Below are positions 36,372-47,388 of a stretch of 64,000 nucleotides of DNA, one piece after another. The stretch lies in NCBI RefSeq assembly GCF_030272615.1, contig NC_081411.1, positions 826,698,897 through 826,762,896 on the forward strand. The letters are read 5' to 3'. Source of the DNA: Cryptomeria japonica. Lineage: Eukaryota; Streptophyta; Pinopsida; Cupressales; Cupressaceae. The stretch's first letter is position 1. The number at the start of each line of letters is the position of its first letter. Below the pieces are notes generated by a model. It was not told where the DNA came from. It saw only the letters and a list, made by a program, of their open reading frames with translations, and did not search any database. A program made the translations under genes and the position numbers.

Positions 36372-37757
36372 AGATATGTTGGTTGGAAAACTTACTACAT
36401 TTGAGCTGAGTGAATTTGGAAAATCACATGGAAAGTCTGAGACTGCATTTAAAGAATCAACATCTATATCTGGTAAACAAAAATTTGATCCTGATGAGTG
36501 TAGGATATCCAGATATGAGAGAGAAAAAGAGAAATTTTAGAGCAAGAAATAGAGCTTGATTAGCTTGAATAATTGATTATCCAGAGATTTTCTAAAGGTG
36601 TCGTTAAGTATGATGGAAAGTTTCCCTTGAAATGTTTTTCTTGTAACAAGATAAGACATTTTTCTCCTAGATGCCTAGAGAGAATGGCTAAGTATGACAG
36701 ACATAATAAGTTTGATAATCATGATAGGAATGATAGATATGAGAAGCATGAGAAGTATGATAAACCTTACAAGCCTAACCGGATGTTTATGAACCAGAAG
36801 AACGGTTATTATGCTATAGATGAAGTTGTTATAGATGATGAGTCAAAAGGAGATGAAGTTGTTTTTATTGCCATTAAAGAAGATAGACTTGTACCTATTG
36901 ATTCCACTAGTTGTTATGTTGAGGAGAAATATTTGGCTACAAAGGTAGAAGAAAAGGGTGAATGGCTGATTGGCAGCAGTTGTTCACATCATATGACCGG
37001 TGATAAAAGTAAATTTGTAAGCATGAAAAGGTATGATGGTGGAATAGTCAGATTTGGAGATGACAAAGCCTGTGTAATCCATGGGAGAGATTCTATTTCT
37101 TTTGATGGTAAGCATAACACTGATGATGTCTTGTATGTTGATGGATTAAAGCATAATATTTTGATTTTTGGAGAGATGTTTGATAAGGGTTATGATATAT
37201 AATTCAAGGATGGTAAATGTAAGATCTTGAATGCCTCTGGTATAGAGATTGCATTTGGGACTAAGACTGAAGGTAACATTTTTTCTCATGGTAAATGTAA
37301 GATCTTGAATGCTAGTGAGAAAGTTTGTTTGATTGCTAAGATAGATGAGAGTTGGTTGTGGCATAAGATAATGTGTCATGTAAACTTTGATTCAGTGATT
37401 AAGGTCAGTTCTACACAAGTTGTTCGAGATCTATCTAAAATTGTTAAACCTATTAATCCAGTATGTAAGGAATGTCAGTTGGGTAAGCAAACAAGGATTT
37501 ATTTCAAGAATAAATGGTATATGTCTGACGGATTGCTAAATCTTGTACATACTGACTTCTGTGGACCTACAAATGTTAGAAGGGTGCAGGGTGATAGATA
37601 CTTTATGCTACTAATTGATGATTATTCCAGGATGATGTGGGTTGTCTTTTTGAAGGAAAAATCAGAAGCATTTGACAAATTTAAGATATTCAAAGCTAAA
37701 GTCAAAACTAAGTCCAAATTGAAGCTGAAGTGTCTAAGATCTGATAGAGATGGATAA
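36372..37757 (+). pseudogene. gag-pol: Gag-protease-integrase part of copia C
   Basis: It resumes Gag with DMLVGKLTTFELSEFG. After stops at 36538-36570 one long frame (36573-37200) has the knuckle CFSCNKIRHFSPRC, a tandem His/Asp/Arg/Lys-rich linker (KYDRHNKFDNHDRNDR) and the protease region GEWLIGSSCSHHMTGDK. There the catalytic D-S-G is replaced by G-S-S. After one stop the frame continues through the pre-integrase motif (WLWHKIMCHVNF; CKECQLGK) into the integrase (LVHTDFCGPT, LIDDYSRMMW, LRSDRDG). It stops before the catalytic Glu, where the gypsy LTR begins. The protease would be inactive even without the stops. Confidence 0.85.
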
Positions 37758-37775
37758 TTTTGTTCTAGTGAGTTC

Positions 37776-38760
37776 TGTATACACCTAAAAATGGTCTGAA
37801 GATAATTAATTGAATAAGCAATTATCTAATTAATCTCCCTCCCCAATTTAATTAAATTCATCAACAATTTGATTAAAATACCCCCTTTCATCTAGTTATT
37901 AATAAATCTAAGGATTTATTAAATAGGTTCATCTCAATAATCCCCTTTGATTAATTAATTCAAATTTATTAATTCTTCTCCATCAAAATCATTTCTTCTA
38001 ATTCTCTAATTAATTAAAACAAATCAATTATGAGTTGTTGAAATTAATTAGCCTTTTCTTATTATTTGAATTTTTAAATTCAAATTCTCCTAACTTTTAA
38101 CCACCTAATCTAACCATTCCTAAAACCTAACCCATTCCATCTACCCCCATGTTCCCTTTCATCCAACCTCTTCTAGAAGCCTCTTGACACTTGTCACCAT
38201 AGAGATGACAGATGTTCCCTTTAATCCCACCCCATTTTCCAACCTCCTCCAATTTCACCATTGATATCTTCATACTTAATCTTGACAATTGATTCCTGCC
38301 ACCTCACCCCTAGCCTTGGAAATCCTATAAATAGACCCCATTTTGGAGTACAAAGGGTCCCAAATTTGATCACATCTCATTTGCATTCAAGCATTGTTAC
38401 TAGAGGCATATATCTCTTAGCAAATCAATCTTAGCATTGTTATCATGTTCAATTTTAGCTTAATTGCATCTTCATTCTAGCTTATTTTCTAGAATAATCA
38501 TGAAATCATGTAGCTTAATCATGCTATCATTTCTAGTTTATGCATATTCATCATTTAAATCCTCTATTTAAGTGTAGTCAAGTCACTAGAATTTGCATAA
38601 CCATATCTGAGAGCAAAATTCATACTCGCATTTACTAGGAGGCAATAGATTGATTAGCTATGGTTGTATCTTTCATTGATTAATTTTCTAACCATTACTT
38701 GTAATGATTTATTGAGTGTTGTGTGTTTTTAGGTATAGGTACACTTCACAATACACGACA
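37776..38760 (+). mobile_element. Ty3-gypsy-type LTR (985 bp)
   Basis: It begins TGTATACACCTAAAAATGG and ends AATACACGACA, immediately followed by a classical gypsy primer binding site. It starts in the middle of copia C integrase, so it marks an insertion. No second copy is seen in the window. Confidence 0.75.
38326..38333 (+). promoter_or_regulatory. TATA box of the gypsy LTR
   Basis: TATAAATA in the context AATCCTATAAATAGACCCC, at a typical position in the second half of the LTR. Confidence 0.65.
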
Positions 38761-38783
38761 TTTTGGTGCCCACCATGGGGCCG
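38761..38783 (+). other. Primer binding site of the gypsy element
   Basis: TTTTGGTGCCCACCATGGGG lies directly after the LTR end. TTTGGCGCCCACCGTGGGGC is the common form in plant Tat/Retrosat-type gypsy elements, and this copy differs by two transitions. Confidence 0.75.
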
Positions 38784-40246
38784 AAATTATCATTTTTGGC
38801 CTCTCAAGCTTCATCAAATTTCATCTCTGCTGGGTCTGAATTAGAATGTCGTACGAACTCATTTCTGGCCTTGTACGACATGATTTGTGAGCTCAAATGA
38901 CAAGAAATCATGTGTCATACAAGTATGTTTATTGTCACTCGATATCTAAATCCATGTCGTACAAATTTCTAGCTAGTGAATTCCTAACTCGTATTAGTGA
39001 ATCTTGTGTCATACGAGCTCCTTTACCTTGTTGTACTAGATCTAAATGCATGTCGTACGAAATTGATGGCTTATAAATTCTATGTTGTATGAGTCTCTTT
39101 TGGTTAGTGTTTGAGATCTAAATGTTTTCTGTTTCAATTGATAATCCCTGTCGTACGAATATTTGCATCTGTGTCTTCAAACAGACTATGATTTTTAGGA
39201 TTTCCATGTTGAATTTGATCATTTATTAATGCTAATCCTGACCTATTTATGAGATTTTTGGAAGCCTAACAAGTTTTGTAGGACGTTGTCAAAGATACGC
39301 TTGTCAAAGACCAATTTCAAAAACACAATCAAGACTACTAATGAATTTATTTTGCAAGTTGCCTATGAATTTGACTAAACTTGGTGTATTCATTTAAGTT
39401 TTCTAGGCACACTTCAATTTTCCTAAGGGAAATGAACCATCATGTATTTCATGTCTTTGATGATAGGTGAGTATGCTCTCACCTTTCTTAGGTGATCAGA
39501 AAGCTAGACTCATGTTTTGCTTTCATTAGTGCATATCTTTAGCAGGCATGCCCTCCCTAGGATCTTAAAACTCTAAAAGCCATTAAGACTAGTGTGAGGG
39601 GAATGACCTAAGTGGGAATAGCTAACGCCAAGTAATCCAACCCACTATAAAATAAATATGATTTGATGAAAATCAAGTCAATGATAGTGCTCAGGAATAG
39701 CTCTCCTCCATACCTTCGAGTATATCAAACCTTGGTTTTCAAGGCTGGGAAACCTCTTAATTGAGTATTATACCCTGACGCAGCAAACATATCCCTTATT
39801 AGTTTTGGTTAAATTAGAAGCTACCTGATTCACCTCTGAAAGGGTGATAATCTTTGTGCAAGAGAGATAGTAACTCTCCCAAGACACTTGCCATATCGTG
39901 CCCCCATTAGCATTTGGAGTCGGATAATATGACATTGAGAATTCATTGCATGAGACTCAACGGCCATATTCTGATTAGCTATTGGGTGTGTACCTAAGTC
40001 AGCAAGCAAAGGTTTTCATTCTCAGCCAATTTCATGAGGGTTTAGCATGCTTGGAGTCACTTATCACATCATGTGTTTGTTGTGTATTCATCCCCAAATT
40101 AAAAAATCAGACATATAAAACTGGAAAACATAAGCAAAACATCAAAATTCACTAATCCAAATTTGGCAAATCAAACACATTTTTCATTGTCCTATTCTAT
40201 GTCGTACGAGTCAGGTTCTCTATCATACGAAGAAACTGTTTTGTCA
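38784..40246 (+). mobile_element. Gypsy leader with recurrent TGTCGTACGA words, no coding
   Basis: The region after the PBS holds no gag or pol frame. Between 38848 and 39158 about nine copies or variants of TGTCGTACGA occur, 22-66 bp apart (for example 38848, 38872 inverted, 38913, 38955, 39007, 39029, 39051, 39083, 39149), and two more near 40200-40230. The element was truncated before its coding part. Confidence 0.6.
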
Positions 40247-40552
40247 TCAGGTTATCTTTCTTTGTGGCAGTTGTTGATTGGTTGTGTTCTTGAGCTTTCT
40301 GATGTTGTTCGATGAAGGTTTTATAAGTGATGTTGGTGCAGCTGTTGGTGTTTTCTAGTCATTTCCTATTTGTTTTGGTGATCCACATTGATCGTGATGC
40401 AATTATTTGGTGGTTTCCATCGACTGATATTGATTTTTGTGTTATGTACTATTTCTGATGGTGTAGCATGTTGCAATTGATCTTGGCATAATTTCTAGTG
40501 GATGAGATCATTTAGTAATTTGATTTAAGTCCATTCTATGTAATGTAGATAT
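40247..40552 (+). mobile_element. Internal fragment of the copia-C family LTR
   Basis: GGTTATCTTTCTTTGTGGCA, GCAGCTGTTGGTGTTT and TGGATGAGATCATTT match 41725-42030 of the complete LTR. It joins RNase H coding sequence at about 40553, an unnatural order that shows rearrangement. Confidence 0.7.
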
Positions 40553-41142
40553 CAAGTTGATCCAAAGAAGAGTCATGTCACTGATGTCAAGAGAATATTC
40601 AGATATCTAAAGGGAACTGTGGATTATGGTTTATGATATCCGAAGAATGATGATTTCATGTTGTGTGCCTACAATGATGCAAATTGAGCTGGTGATATTG
40701 ATGAACAGAAGAGTATTGTCAATGGAGTATTATTTTTAGGTAAGAAGTTGGTTTCATGGGCTGGCAAGAGAAAAAAGATTCAGTATCCCTATGTATTGTT
40801 GAAGCTGAGTACATTATTGTTTCTAGTAATTGCACTCAGATAGTTTGTATGAAGCAAAAGTTAAAAGATATTAGAGTTATTAATGATGACCCTACTGTTA
40901 TATACAGTGATAATTCCAGTGCTATAAACATGTCCAAGAATCTGATGCAACATTCAAAGACTAAGCATATATCAATCAAATATAATTACTTAAGAGAGAA
41001 AGTTAGTGAAGAGAAGGTGAATCTGGAATATTTATCTACAAAGGTACAAATTGTTGATATTTTCACTAAGCCTTTGCCCATAGATACATTTTTTTACTTG
41101 AGAGACAAGTTAGGGTTATCTACCCCTCCTGATGAGAACTAG
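40553..41142 (+). pseudogene. pol: RNase H part of copia C
   Basis: It starts with the RT-RNase H connection (VKRIFRYLKGTVDYGL) and the altered catalytic segment AYNDAN-stop-AGDIDEQKS, where copia normally has YxDADWAG. A frameshift near 40765 leads to the 128-codon frame with VEAEYIIVSSNCTQ, IYSDNSSAINMSKN, HSKTKHISIKYNYLRE and VQIVDIFTKPLPIDTFFYL. The reverse transcriptase proper is not in the window for this element. It is followed by the PPT and the 3' LTR. Confidence 0.82.
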
Positions 41143-41451
41143 ATGCATAGAGTTTCATTGATCCGGTGGATTTCAGAGCCTTATTCTTTTATCTAGATTG
41201 ATGAGTGGTGTTGCTCATCCATTGGAGTAGTCTGTTGATTTCTAGTTGTGTGTCCCAGGGGGAGATTCATGTTTCTATTTTGGGAGAGAGTTTTGTTTTT
41301 TGTTTTTGAGATCTTTGGAATTTTTGTCAAAGGGAGAGAGAGACCATGTGAAAAACTGTATTATCTATCTTGATCTTAGGGGGAGTTTGTTGGTGATATC
41401 TTCTTTCTTTGCATTGATTTATTTTCGCATTCATATGTTGCAATCAATGCC

Positions 41452-41463
41452 AAAGGGGAAGAT
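41452..41463 (+). other. Polypurine tract of copia C
   Basis: AAAGGGGAAGAT immediately precedes the LTR start TGTTGGAG. A second GGGGGAG block lies at about 41380. Confidence 0.7.
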
Positions 41464-42689
41464 TGTTGGAGTTGATGGATATGGTTGTTCATTGTTGCTT
41501 CTAGGATATGTTGTTGTCATTGATGTCAACATATTCCTATTATTTATTTTGGTGAGCTTGGGAAGATCTTTTGATCTAGTTTTGTAGTTTGGTTGTGTTG
41601 ATCACTATTTTGTAGAATTTGGTATTTCCTTTGGTATATTCTAGTGTGAGAAGATCTAATGATGAGGTTTTGGGATGATCTTGTGTGTATCTTCATTTCA
41701 GTTGGTTCATGATTTGGTTCCCCACAAGTTATCTTTCTTGGTGGCAATTGTTGATTGGTTGTGTTCTTGAGCTTTCTGATGTTGATCAATGAAGGTTTGA
41801 TAAGTCGTGTCGGTGCAGCTGTTGGTGTTTCCTAGTTGTGTCCTATTTTTTTGGTGATACACATTGATCGTTATGTGATTATTTGGTGGTTTCCATCAAC
41901 TGAAATTGATTTTTGTGTTATGCACTATTTGTGATGGTGTATCATGTTGCGGTTGATCTTGGCATAATTTTTGGTGGATGAGATCATTTGGGAATTTGAT
42001 TTAAGTCTATTGTATGTAATATAAATCATTATATTTGTCTAGTGATTGATATTTATATCATGTAATGTAATTTTGTGAGTTGAGGGTTGAGGATTTAGCT
42101 GGCCTTGTTATCAAGGTTGATGAATTGTAAATATAGGTGAGTTATTCACTTAGTTTTGGTGTCAGTATTATGTCTGCATTATTAGATAGACGTGAATGTG
42201 CAAACAAGAAATATATTATTCAGTGAAGTGTTGAGGTGAGATTGGTGTTGTAGGGCAAACAACTATGCTTAACTAGAACTATCACTAGGCAATTGTAGAT
42301 GTTATCATTGCAGTTCATTTTTTTCAGATTGTAGTCTGATTCATGTTGTAAGTCAGTGAGACTTCCTTGAGGGTTGTAGCCTTTTGGGAAAATATCTTTT
42401 GAGTAGTGAGCTCTAGGTAGTGCTCCTAAATGCATGTGCATTCCCCATTATAATACTTTCACATACTACTATAGGGTATCATCTTGCTGTGGGTAGGTTC
42501 CCATCATGGTTTTCCCCTTAACTGGGTTTTCCATGTCAAAAATTTTGGTGTTATGTGTTGTGATGTTAATTTTCTTATCTGTTTATTGTTGTAGTTTATC
42601 AGTTTATATTTTGGAGTTTAATTTAGAAGATCCAGTGAAGACTAATTCACCCCCTCCCTCTCAGTCTTCCTTCTTGATTTCTAATAACA
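41464..42689 (+). mobile_element. 3' LTR of copia C (1.23 kb, complete)
   Basis: It begins TGTTGGAGTTGATGG and ends TTGATTTCTAATAACA, with GACTAATTCACCCCC near the end. It is preceded by a polypurine tract and the RNase H of the same strand. Partial copies of this LTR lie at 19185 and 40247. Confidence 0.75.
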
Positions 42690-42921
42690 TCTTGATGAAT
42701 GCATGGACTGAAAATTCAGCATGATAGGCATCCCCTTCCAAGGTAGAGGGTTCCATATCCACATGGCTAATCTTATAATCCTTCTCGGTTATATTACTTT
42801 CATCTATACTCCCAGCAGGATCAACAATTTTTAAGATTTTGTGGCCAAACACAGAATCAAAGATAATCTGAGACATCCATTTAGTCATTTTAGGATTACA
42901 AGAACTTTGTAGCAACAATGT
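42690..42921 (-). pseudogene. Unknown protein fragment between two LTRs
   Basis: On the minus strand an open frame reads DSVFGHKILKIVDPAGSI and HVDMEPSTLEGDAYHAEFSV. It is cut on the left by the end of the copia C LTR and on the right by the LTR of copia G. No family is recognised; it may be part of another retroelement accessory ORF. Confidence 0.35.
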
Positions 42922-44119
42922 TGTTAGATAGTTTAGATAACTGGAAGACAACTGAGAGGGGGTGAATCAGTTGTCACAGATTACCAGAAGCTTTAGAAAT
43001 TTAAAATAATAGTACTGGAATAGCATTTAATCCAATAAAGTATAAATAATAATCACAGAATAAAAGCCATCCACACAACACCAAGATTTGTACGTGGAAA
43101 ACCCTGTAAAGGAAAAAACCACAATGGGAAGTTTACCCACAGTCAAATAATACTTTTGCAATAAGTATGTGAATTTACAATGAAGGGGCATGCACTTGTA
43201 GGAAGGCCAACAACCTAGAGTGCACTACTCATCACAAAAAGAGTCTCACTAACTACATACAAATCTAGACTACAATCTGAAGAAGTGTTGAACTACAAAA
43301 GATAGCATCTCCTATGCTAGAGTATAGTTCCAGTTAGGCTCAATACCAGAGGACTAAATCCTCGTATAAACCCAATTTGATCTCCACTGATCAGCCAACT
43401 CCTCTTCCAAAATGATATTACATTATTCACACATTACATTCCTTGACCATGACCTCTTATATTCACCATGATTATCTACCATGAGATCTTACATATTATT
43501 TATACAAACCCTCGACCATAAACAATCAAGTCGGCCACAAAACAATAAACCAATTACATAATTACAAACCATGTTGGCCTTAGACCAAAACAAATAATAT
43601 CCAATGCATAAGACATCCCAAAAATACAACAATAGGTCCTATTGATACATTACATCAATGTCGGTCCATAACCTAGAACTATCAGGACCAAGTGTAGGTC
43701 CACACACTTCAGTAATGATCTCCAAAAACCAAGTCTTGAACATGATTGCCAATAGCATCCTGAAACTCCATAAGAAGTTGTACCAACACCATTTATGCAT
43801 TACATCAAAGATCTTCATCAAAAGCTCTGCCGATGAAACCCTCGCCAAAACCAAAAACCAATCTTCTAGGTAAGCAGGATAGAATCCAATCACCAGACCA
43901 AAACCAACTGACTAAATATGAGTATAAGCATCATGAACAAGCTAATCCCTTCACCAGATCATACTTCAGTCAACCGAATCATGTCAGATCCAAGTTAACC
44001 AAAAGCTACTCAACCTCCCAAGACTAGAAGGATGTTGGTAAAGCATCCAAACAACTAGTATTGGCTTCAATGACAAAACATCAATGCAACACATAATCAA
44101 TTCCACCGAATGGCCAACA
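42922..44119 (-). mobile_element. 3' LTR of copia G (1.2 kb)
   Basis: On the minus strand it begins TGTTGGCCATTCGG at 44119 and ends AAACTATCTAACA at 42922, with CAACTGATTCACCCCCTCTC near the end. A polypurine tract adjoins it at 44120. Confidence 0.7.
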
Positions 44120-44138
44120 ATCTCCCTTTTTGGCATTG
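44120..44138 (-). other. Polypurine tract of copia G
   Basis: The minus strand reads ATGCCAAAAAGGGAGAT directly before TGTTGG. Another AAAGGGGGAGAG block lies at about 44308-44320. Confidence 0.65.
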
Positions 44139-44470
44139 ATGGCAACACTAGATGTGAAAAACATCTAAGTACCAAGAAATTCCAAAAAAGTCTCCCCCTA
44201 TGGAAGACAACCATCAATCTTCTGCATGTAGCTCTGAATATCAATAACTCTCCCTCTTTGAATAATATCTATGTAAATTTTTGAATTTCTTTTTCACATC
44301 ACTATCTCTCCCCCTTTGACATCAATGCCAGAAATCTGACAAAAATATTAAAGTGTAAGCCTTTGCATCTCAAAGCTGGTTACTCCTCCTGAGCAGTAGC
44401 ATCCCACATCAATATCAGAATGAATAGTATCTCTGAGAATGCATATTGGACTGATGCCAAACCACATCAA
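44139..44470. other. 3' untranslated part of copia G
   Basis: Non-coding sequence between the RNase H stop and the LTR. Confidence 0.5.
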
Positions 44471-45133
44471 TCAAGTCTCTGCCAGAGGTGCAAAAACCCC
44501 CAATCTGTCTCTCAAGTACTCAAATGATTCCTTGGATAAAGGTTTAGTGAAAATATCTACAATTTGTTCTTTAGTGTTCACATAAACCAGTTTGACTTCA
44601 TTTCCTTCGACCTTCTCCTTTAAAAAGTTGTACTTGATAGATATGTGCTTTGTCTTAGAGTGAAATACCAGATTCTTTGATATAGCAATAGCAACAGAGT
44701 TATCACAGTGAATAACTATTGATACATAACAATCTACCTTTATATCCTTCAACATTTTCTTCATCCATAAAAATTGTGTACAATTAGTAGCCGAAGCAAC
44801 ATACTCGGCTTCAACAATTTATAAAGAAGTACATGATTATTTCTTGCTGATCTATGAAACTAGCTTCTTTCCAAGAAAGAAAGCTCCACTGGAAGTACTT
44901 TTCCGGTCATCAACATCTCCATCCCAATCAATGTCTACATATGCACATAAAGTAAAGTTATCATCCTTAGGGTACCATAAGCCATATTTTGATGTACCTT
45001 GCAAGTATCTAAAAATCCTTTTCACCACCATCTCATGATTTTCTCTAGGATCACTTTGAAATCTTGAAACAATACAAACAACATTCATAATGTCAGGCCT
45101 AGTCTGAGTCAAATAAATTAGACCTCCAATCAT
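44471..45133 (-). pseudogene. pol: RNase H domain of copia G
   Basis: The first segment (45133-44852) has IGGLIYLTQTRPDIM, VVKRIFRYLQGTSKYGL and AYVDIDWDGDVDDRKSTS (catalytic Asp region). A frame break and stop at about 44840 separate it from the second segment (44764-44471), which has VIHCDNSVAIAISKN, HSKTKHISIKYNFLKE and EQIVDIFTKPLSKESFEYL. The VEAEYVA-type text between them is readable at 44800-44820 with stops. Confidence 0.85.
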
Positions 45134-46159
45134 AATTTGTATCTTGTAGGGTTTATCGATGCAGAAACATCTTTCCTTGTCAATTTCTCACTTGTAACCA
45201 TAGGAGTACTTACCGGTTTAGAATCTCCCATACCAAATTTCTTCAATAATTCCTTAGCATACTTAGTTTGACAAATAAAAATACCTTTGTCTGTCTGAGT
45301 AATTTGAAAACCTAAGAAAAATTTCATCTCACCAATCATAGATATCTCAAATTCTTTCTCCATGATTTTAGAAAATTCTATGCATAATTTATCTTCACCT
45401 CCAAATATCATCAACAAATACTTCAACAATCAATATATCATCATCCATGATTTTGTAATATTGATTACTGTCAGCACTGCCCTTAGTAAAACCAAACTTC
45501 AAAAGTTATGTATCCAACCTTGCATGCCAAACTCTAGGTGCTTGTTTCAATCCATATAAAGCTTTCCTTAATCTACAAACCATATTAGTATCATCTGATA
45601 GTGAAAAACCATCAAGTTGTTCAATATAAAATTCCTCATCAAGATCCCCATTCAAGAATGCACATTTAACATCCATCTGATAAACCTTGTAGTTTTTGTA
45701 AGCAACATAGGCAAGAAATAATCTTACAGCTTCAATCCTAGCTACTAGTGCAAAAGTTTCTCCATAATCAATTCCTTTCTTCTAAGATTATCCTTTACAA
45801 ACCAGTCTAGCCTCATTCCTATAAATTTACCATCCTCATTCAATTTGTTCCTAAAAACCCATTTAGATCCAATAACATTTTTTATTTTTAGGTCAGGGAA
45901 CCAAAGTCCATGTGTTATTTTTCTCAATCTGATCTAATTCTTCTTCCATAGCTTTTAACCAAAATTCATCTTTACATGCTTCAATTATTGATACCGGTTC
46001 AACTTGTGAAATTAAACATACCTCATTAGTTGCCAGTATTCTTCTTGTCATCACTCGGTTGCTCTTATCCCCAATGATTTTATCTCCCGAATGATTCAAT
46101 CTCACATACCTAGGAGTCTTTTGACTCTTTGATTCTCTTCCCTGTTCTTCAATTACCAT
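45130..46159 (-). pseudogene. pol: Reverse transcriptase of copia G
   Basis: Running on the minus strand, the RT begins with FWLKAMEEELDQIEKNNTWT at about 45900-45960. It continues FPDLKIKNVIGSKWVFRNKL, then GIDYGETFA and VYQMDVKCAFLNGDLDEEFY (first catalytic Asp), then RKALYGLKQAPRVW. The active-site motif FVDDI at about 45410-45425 coincides with a small frameshift into IFGGEDKLCIEFSKIME. EISMIGEMKFFLGFQI and YAKELLKKFGM then finish the domain. Three frame breaks are enough to kill it. The catalytic pair D-D is still present. Confidence 0.85.
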
Positions 46160-46314
46160 AAAATTCTCTGATGTTTTTGGAGTAACTAGTTCAACTCTCT
46201 ATTCTAGTAGAGGTTCTACCAGTTCAAATATAATCATTTCCACTGTCGATTCCTTCTTATAAGTTCTGATTTGAATTTTTCTTGGCTCATCTACTTTGAT
46301 ATTAGTACTCTCCA

Positions 46315-47388
46315 CTATTCTCTGCAATCTCTTATTATATAACATCTATATGATTTTATTTCATTAGAATAACCAAGAAATATGCCTTCATCACTTCTAT
46401 GATCAAATTTTCTAATAGTATCATCTCTCCTGATATAACATTTACTATCAAAAATTCTAAAATACTTAACTGTAGGTGTATTGCCAAACCATAATTCATA
46501 AGGTGTCTTACCGGTTTCTCCTTTGATATGTACTTTGTTGAATGTGTAAATCGATGTACTAATTTCTTCTCTCCAATAGATATGAGATAGATTAGATTCC
46601 ATCATCATTGTTCTAGGAGCATCTAAGATAGTTTTGTTTTTCCTTTCCACAACTCCATTCTGATTAGGTGTCTGGGGGGCAGAAAATTGTCTTCTAATGC
46701 CATGCTTGTCACAAAAGTTATTAAACTAACTAGATGTGAATTTTCCGCCATGATCTAATCTCAAGCATTTAATCTTCAATCATGTCTCAGTTTCCACTTT
46801 AGCCTTAAAGATTTTAAACTTTTCAAATGCTTCAGATTTTTCTCTCAGAAAAGTAACCCACATCATTCTAGAATAATCATCAATGATTAGCATGAAATAT
46901 CTATCACCATGAAAACTTCTAACTCTAGTAGGGCCACACAAATTAGTATGAATAAGATCAGGAATATCATTTGATTTATCTTGTACACTCCTAAAAGAGG
47001 TTCAGACCTATTTACCCAATTGACATTCTTTACATGTCATATTATAGGGCTTCATAATCTTAGGTATATCTCTAACAACCTTAGTTGAACTGATCTTCAC
47101 ATTGCAATCAAAATTCACATGACACAGCCTTTTATGCCATAGCCAACTCTCATCAATCTATGTAATCAAACATGTCTTATCACCAGAGTTCAAATGAAAT
47201 ATGTTACCTTTTGTCTGTGTATAGGTTGCAATCTCCAAGTCGGATCTGTTAATGATTTTGCATTTTCCATCCTTAAACTGTAATTAAAATCCCTTATCTA
47301 CCAATTGTCCTACACTCAAAAGATTATGCCTCAAACCTTCAACATAATAAACACTGTCAGTATTGTTCTTACCATCCAATGATATAGT
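46315..47388 (-). pseudogene. pol: Integrase of copia G
   Basis: From 47388 downwards the pre-integrase motif and the core are readable through stops: CHVNFDCNV, then CKECQLGK-like text, VWPY(R/T)-type text, MLIIDDYSRMMW, and LRLDHGGKF where S-D-R-G-G-E-F is usual. The frame at 46650-46315 then holds the end of the core (ERKNKTILDAPRTMM), WREEISTSIYTFN, GKTPYELWFGNTP and GIFLGYSNEIKSYRCY, the usual C-terminal part. The altered first and second catalytic regions suggest loss of activity. Confidence 0.78.
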
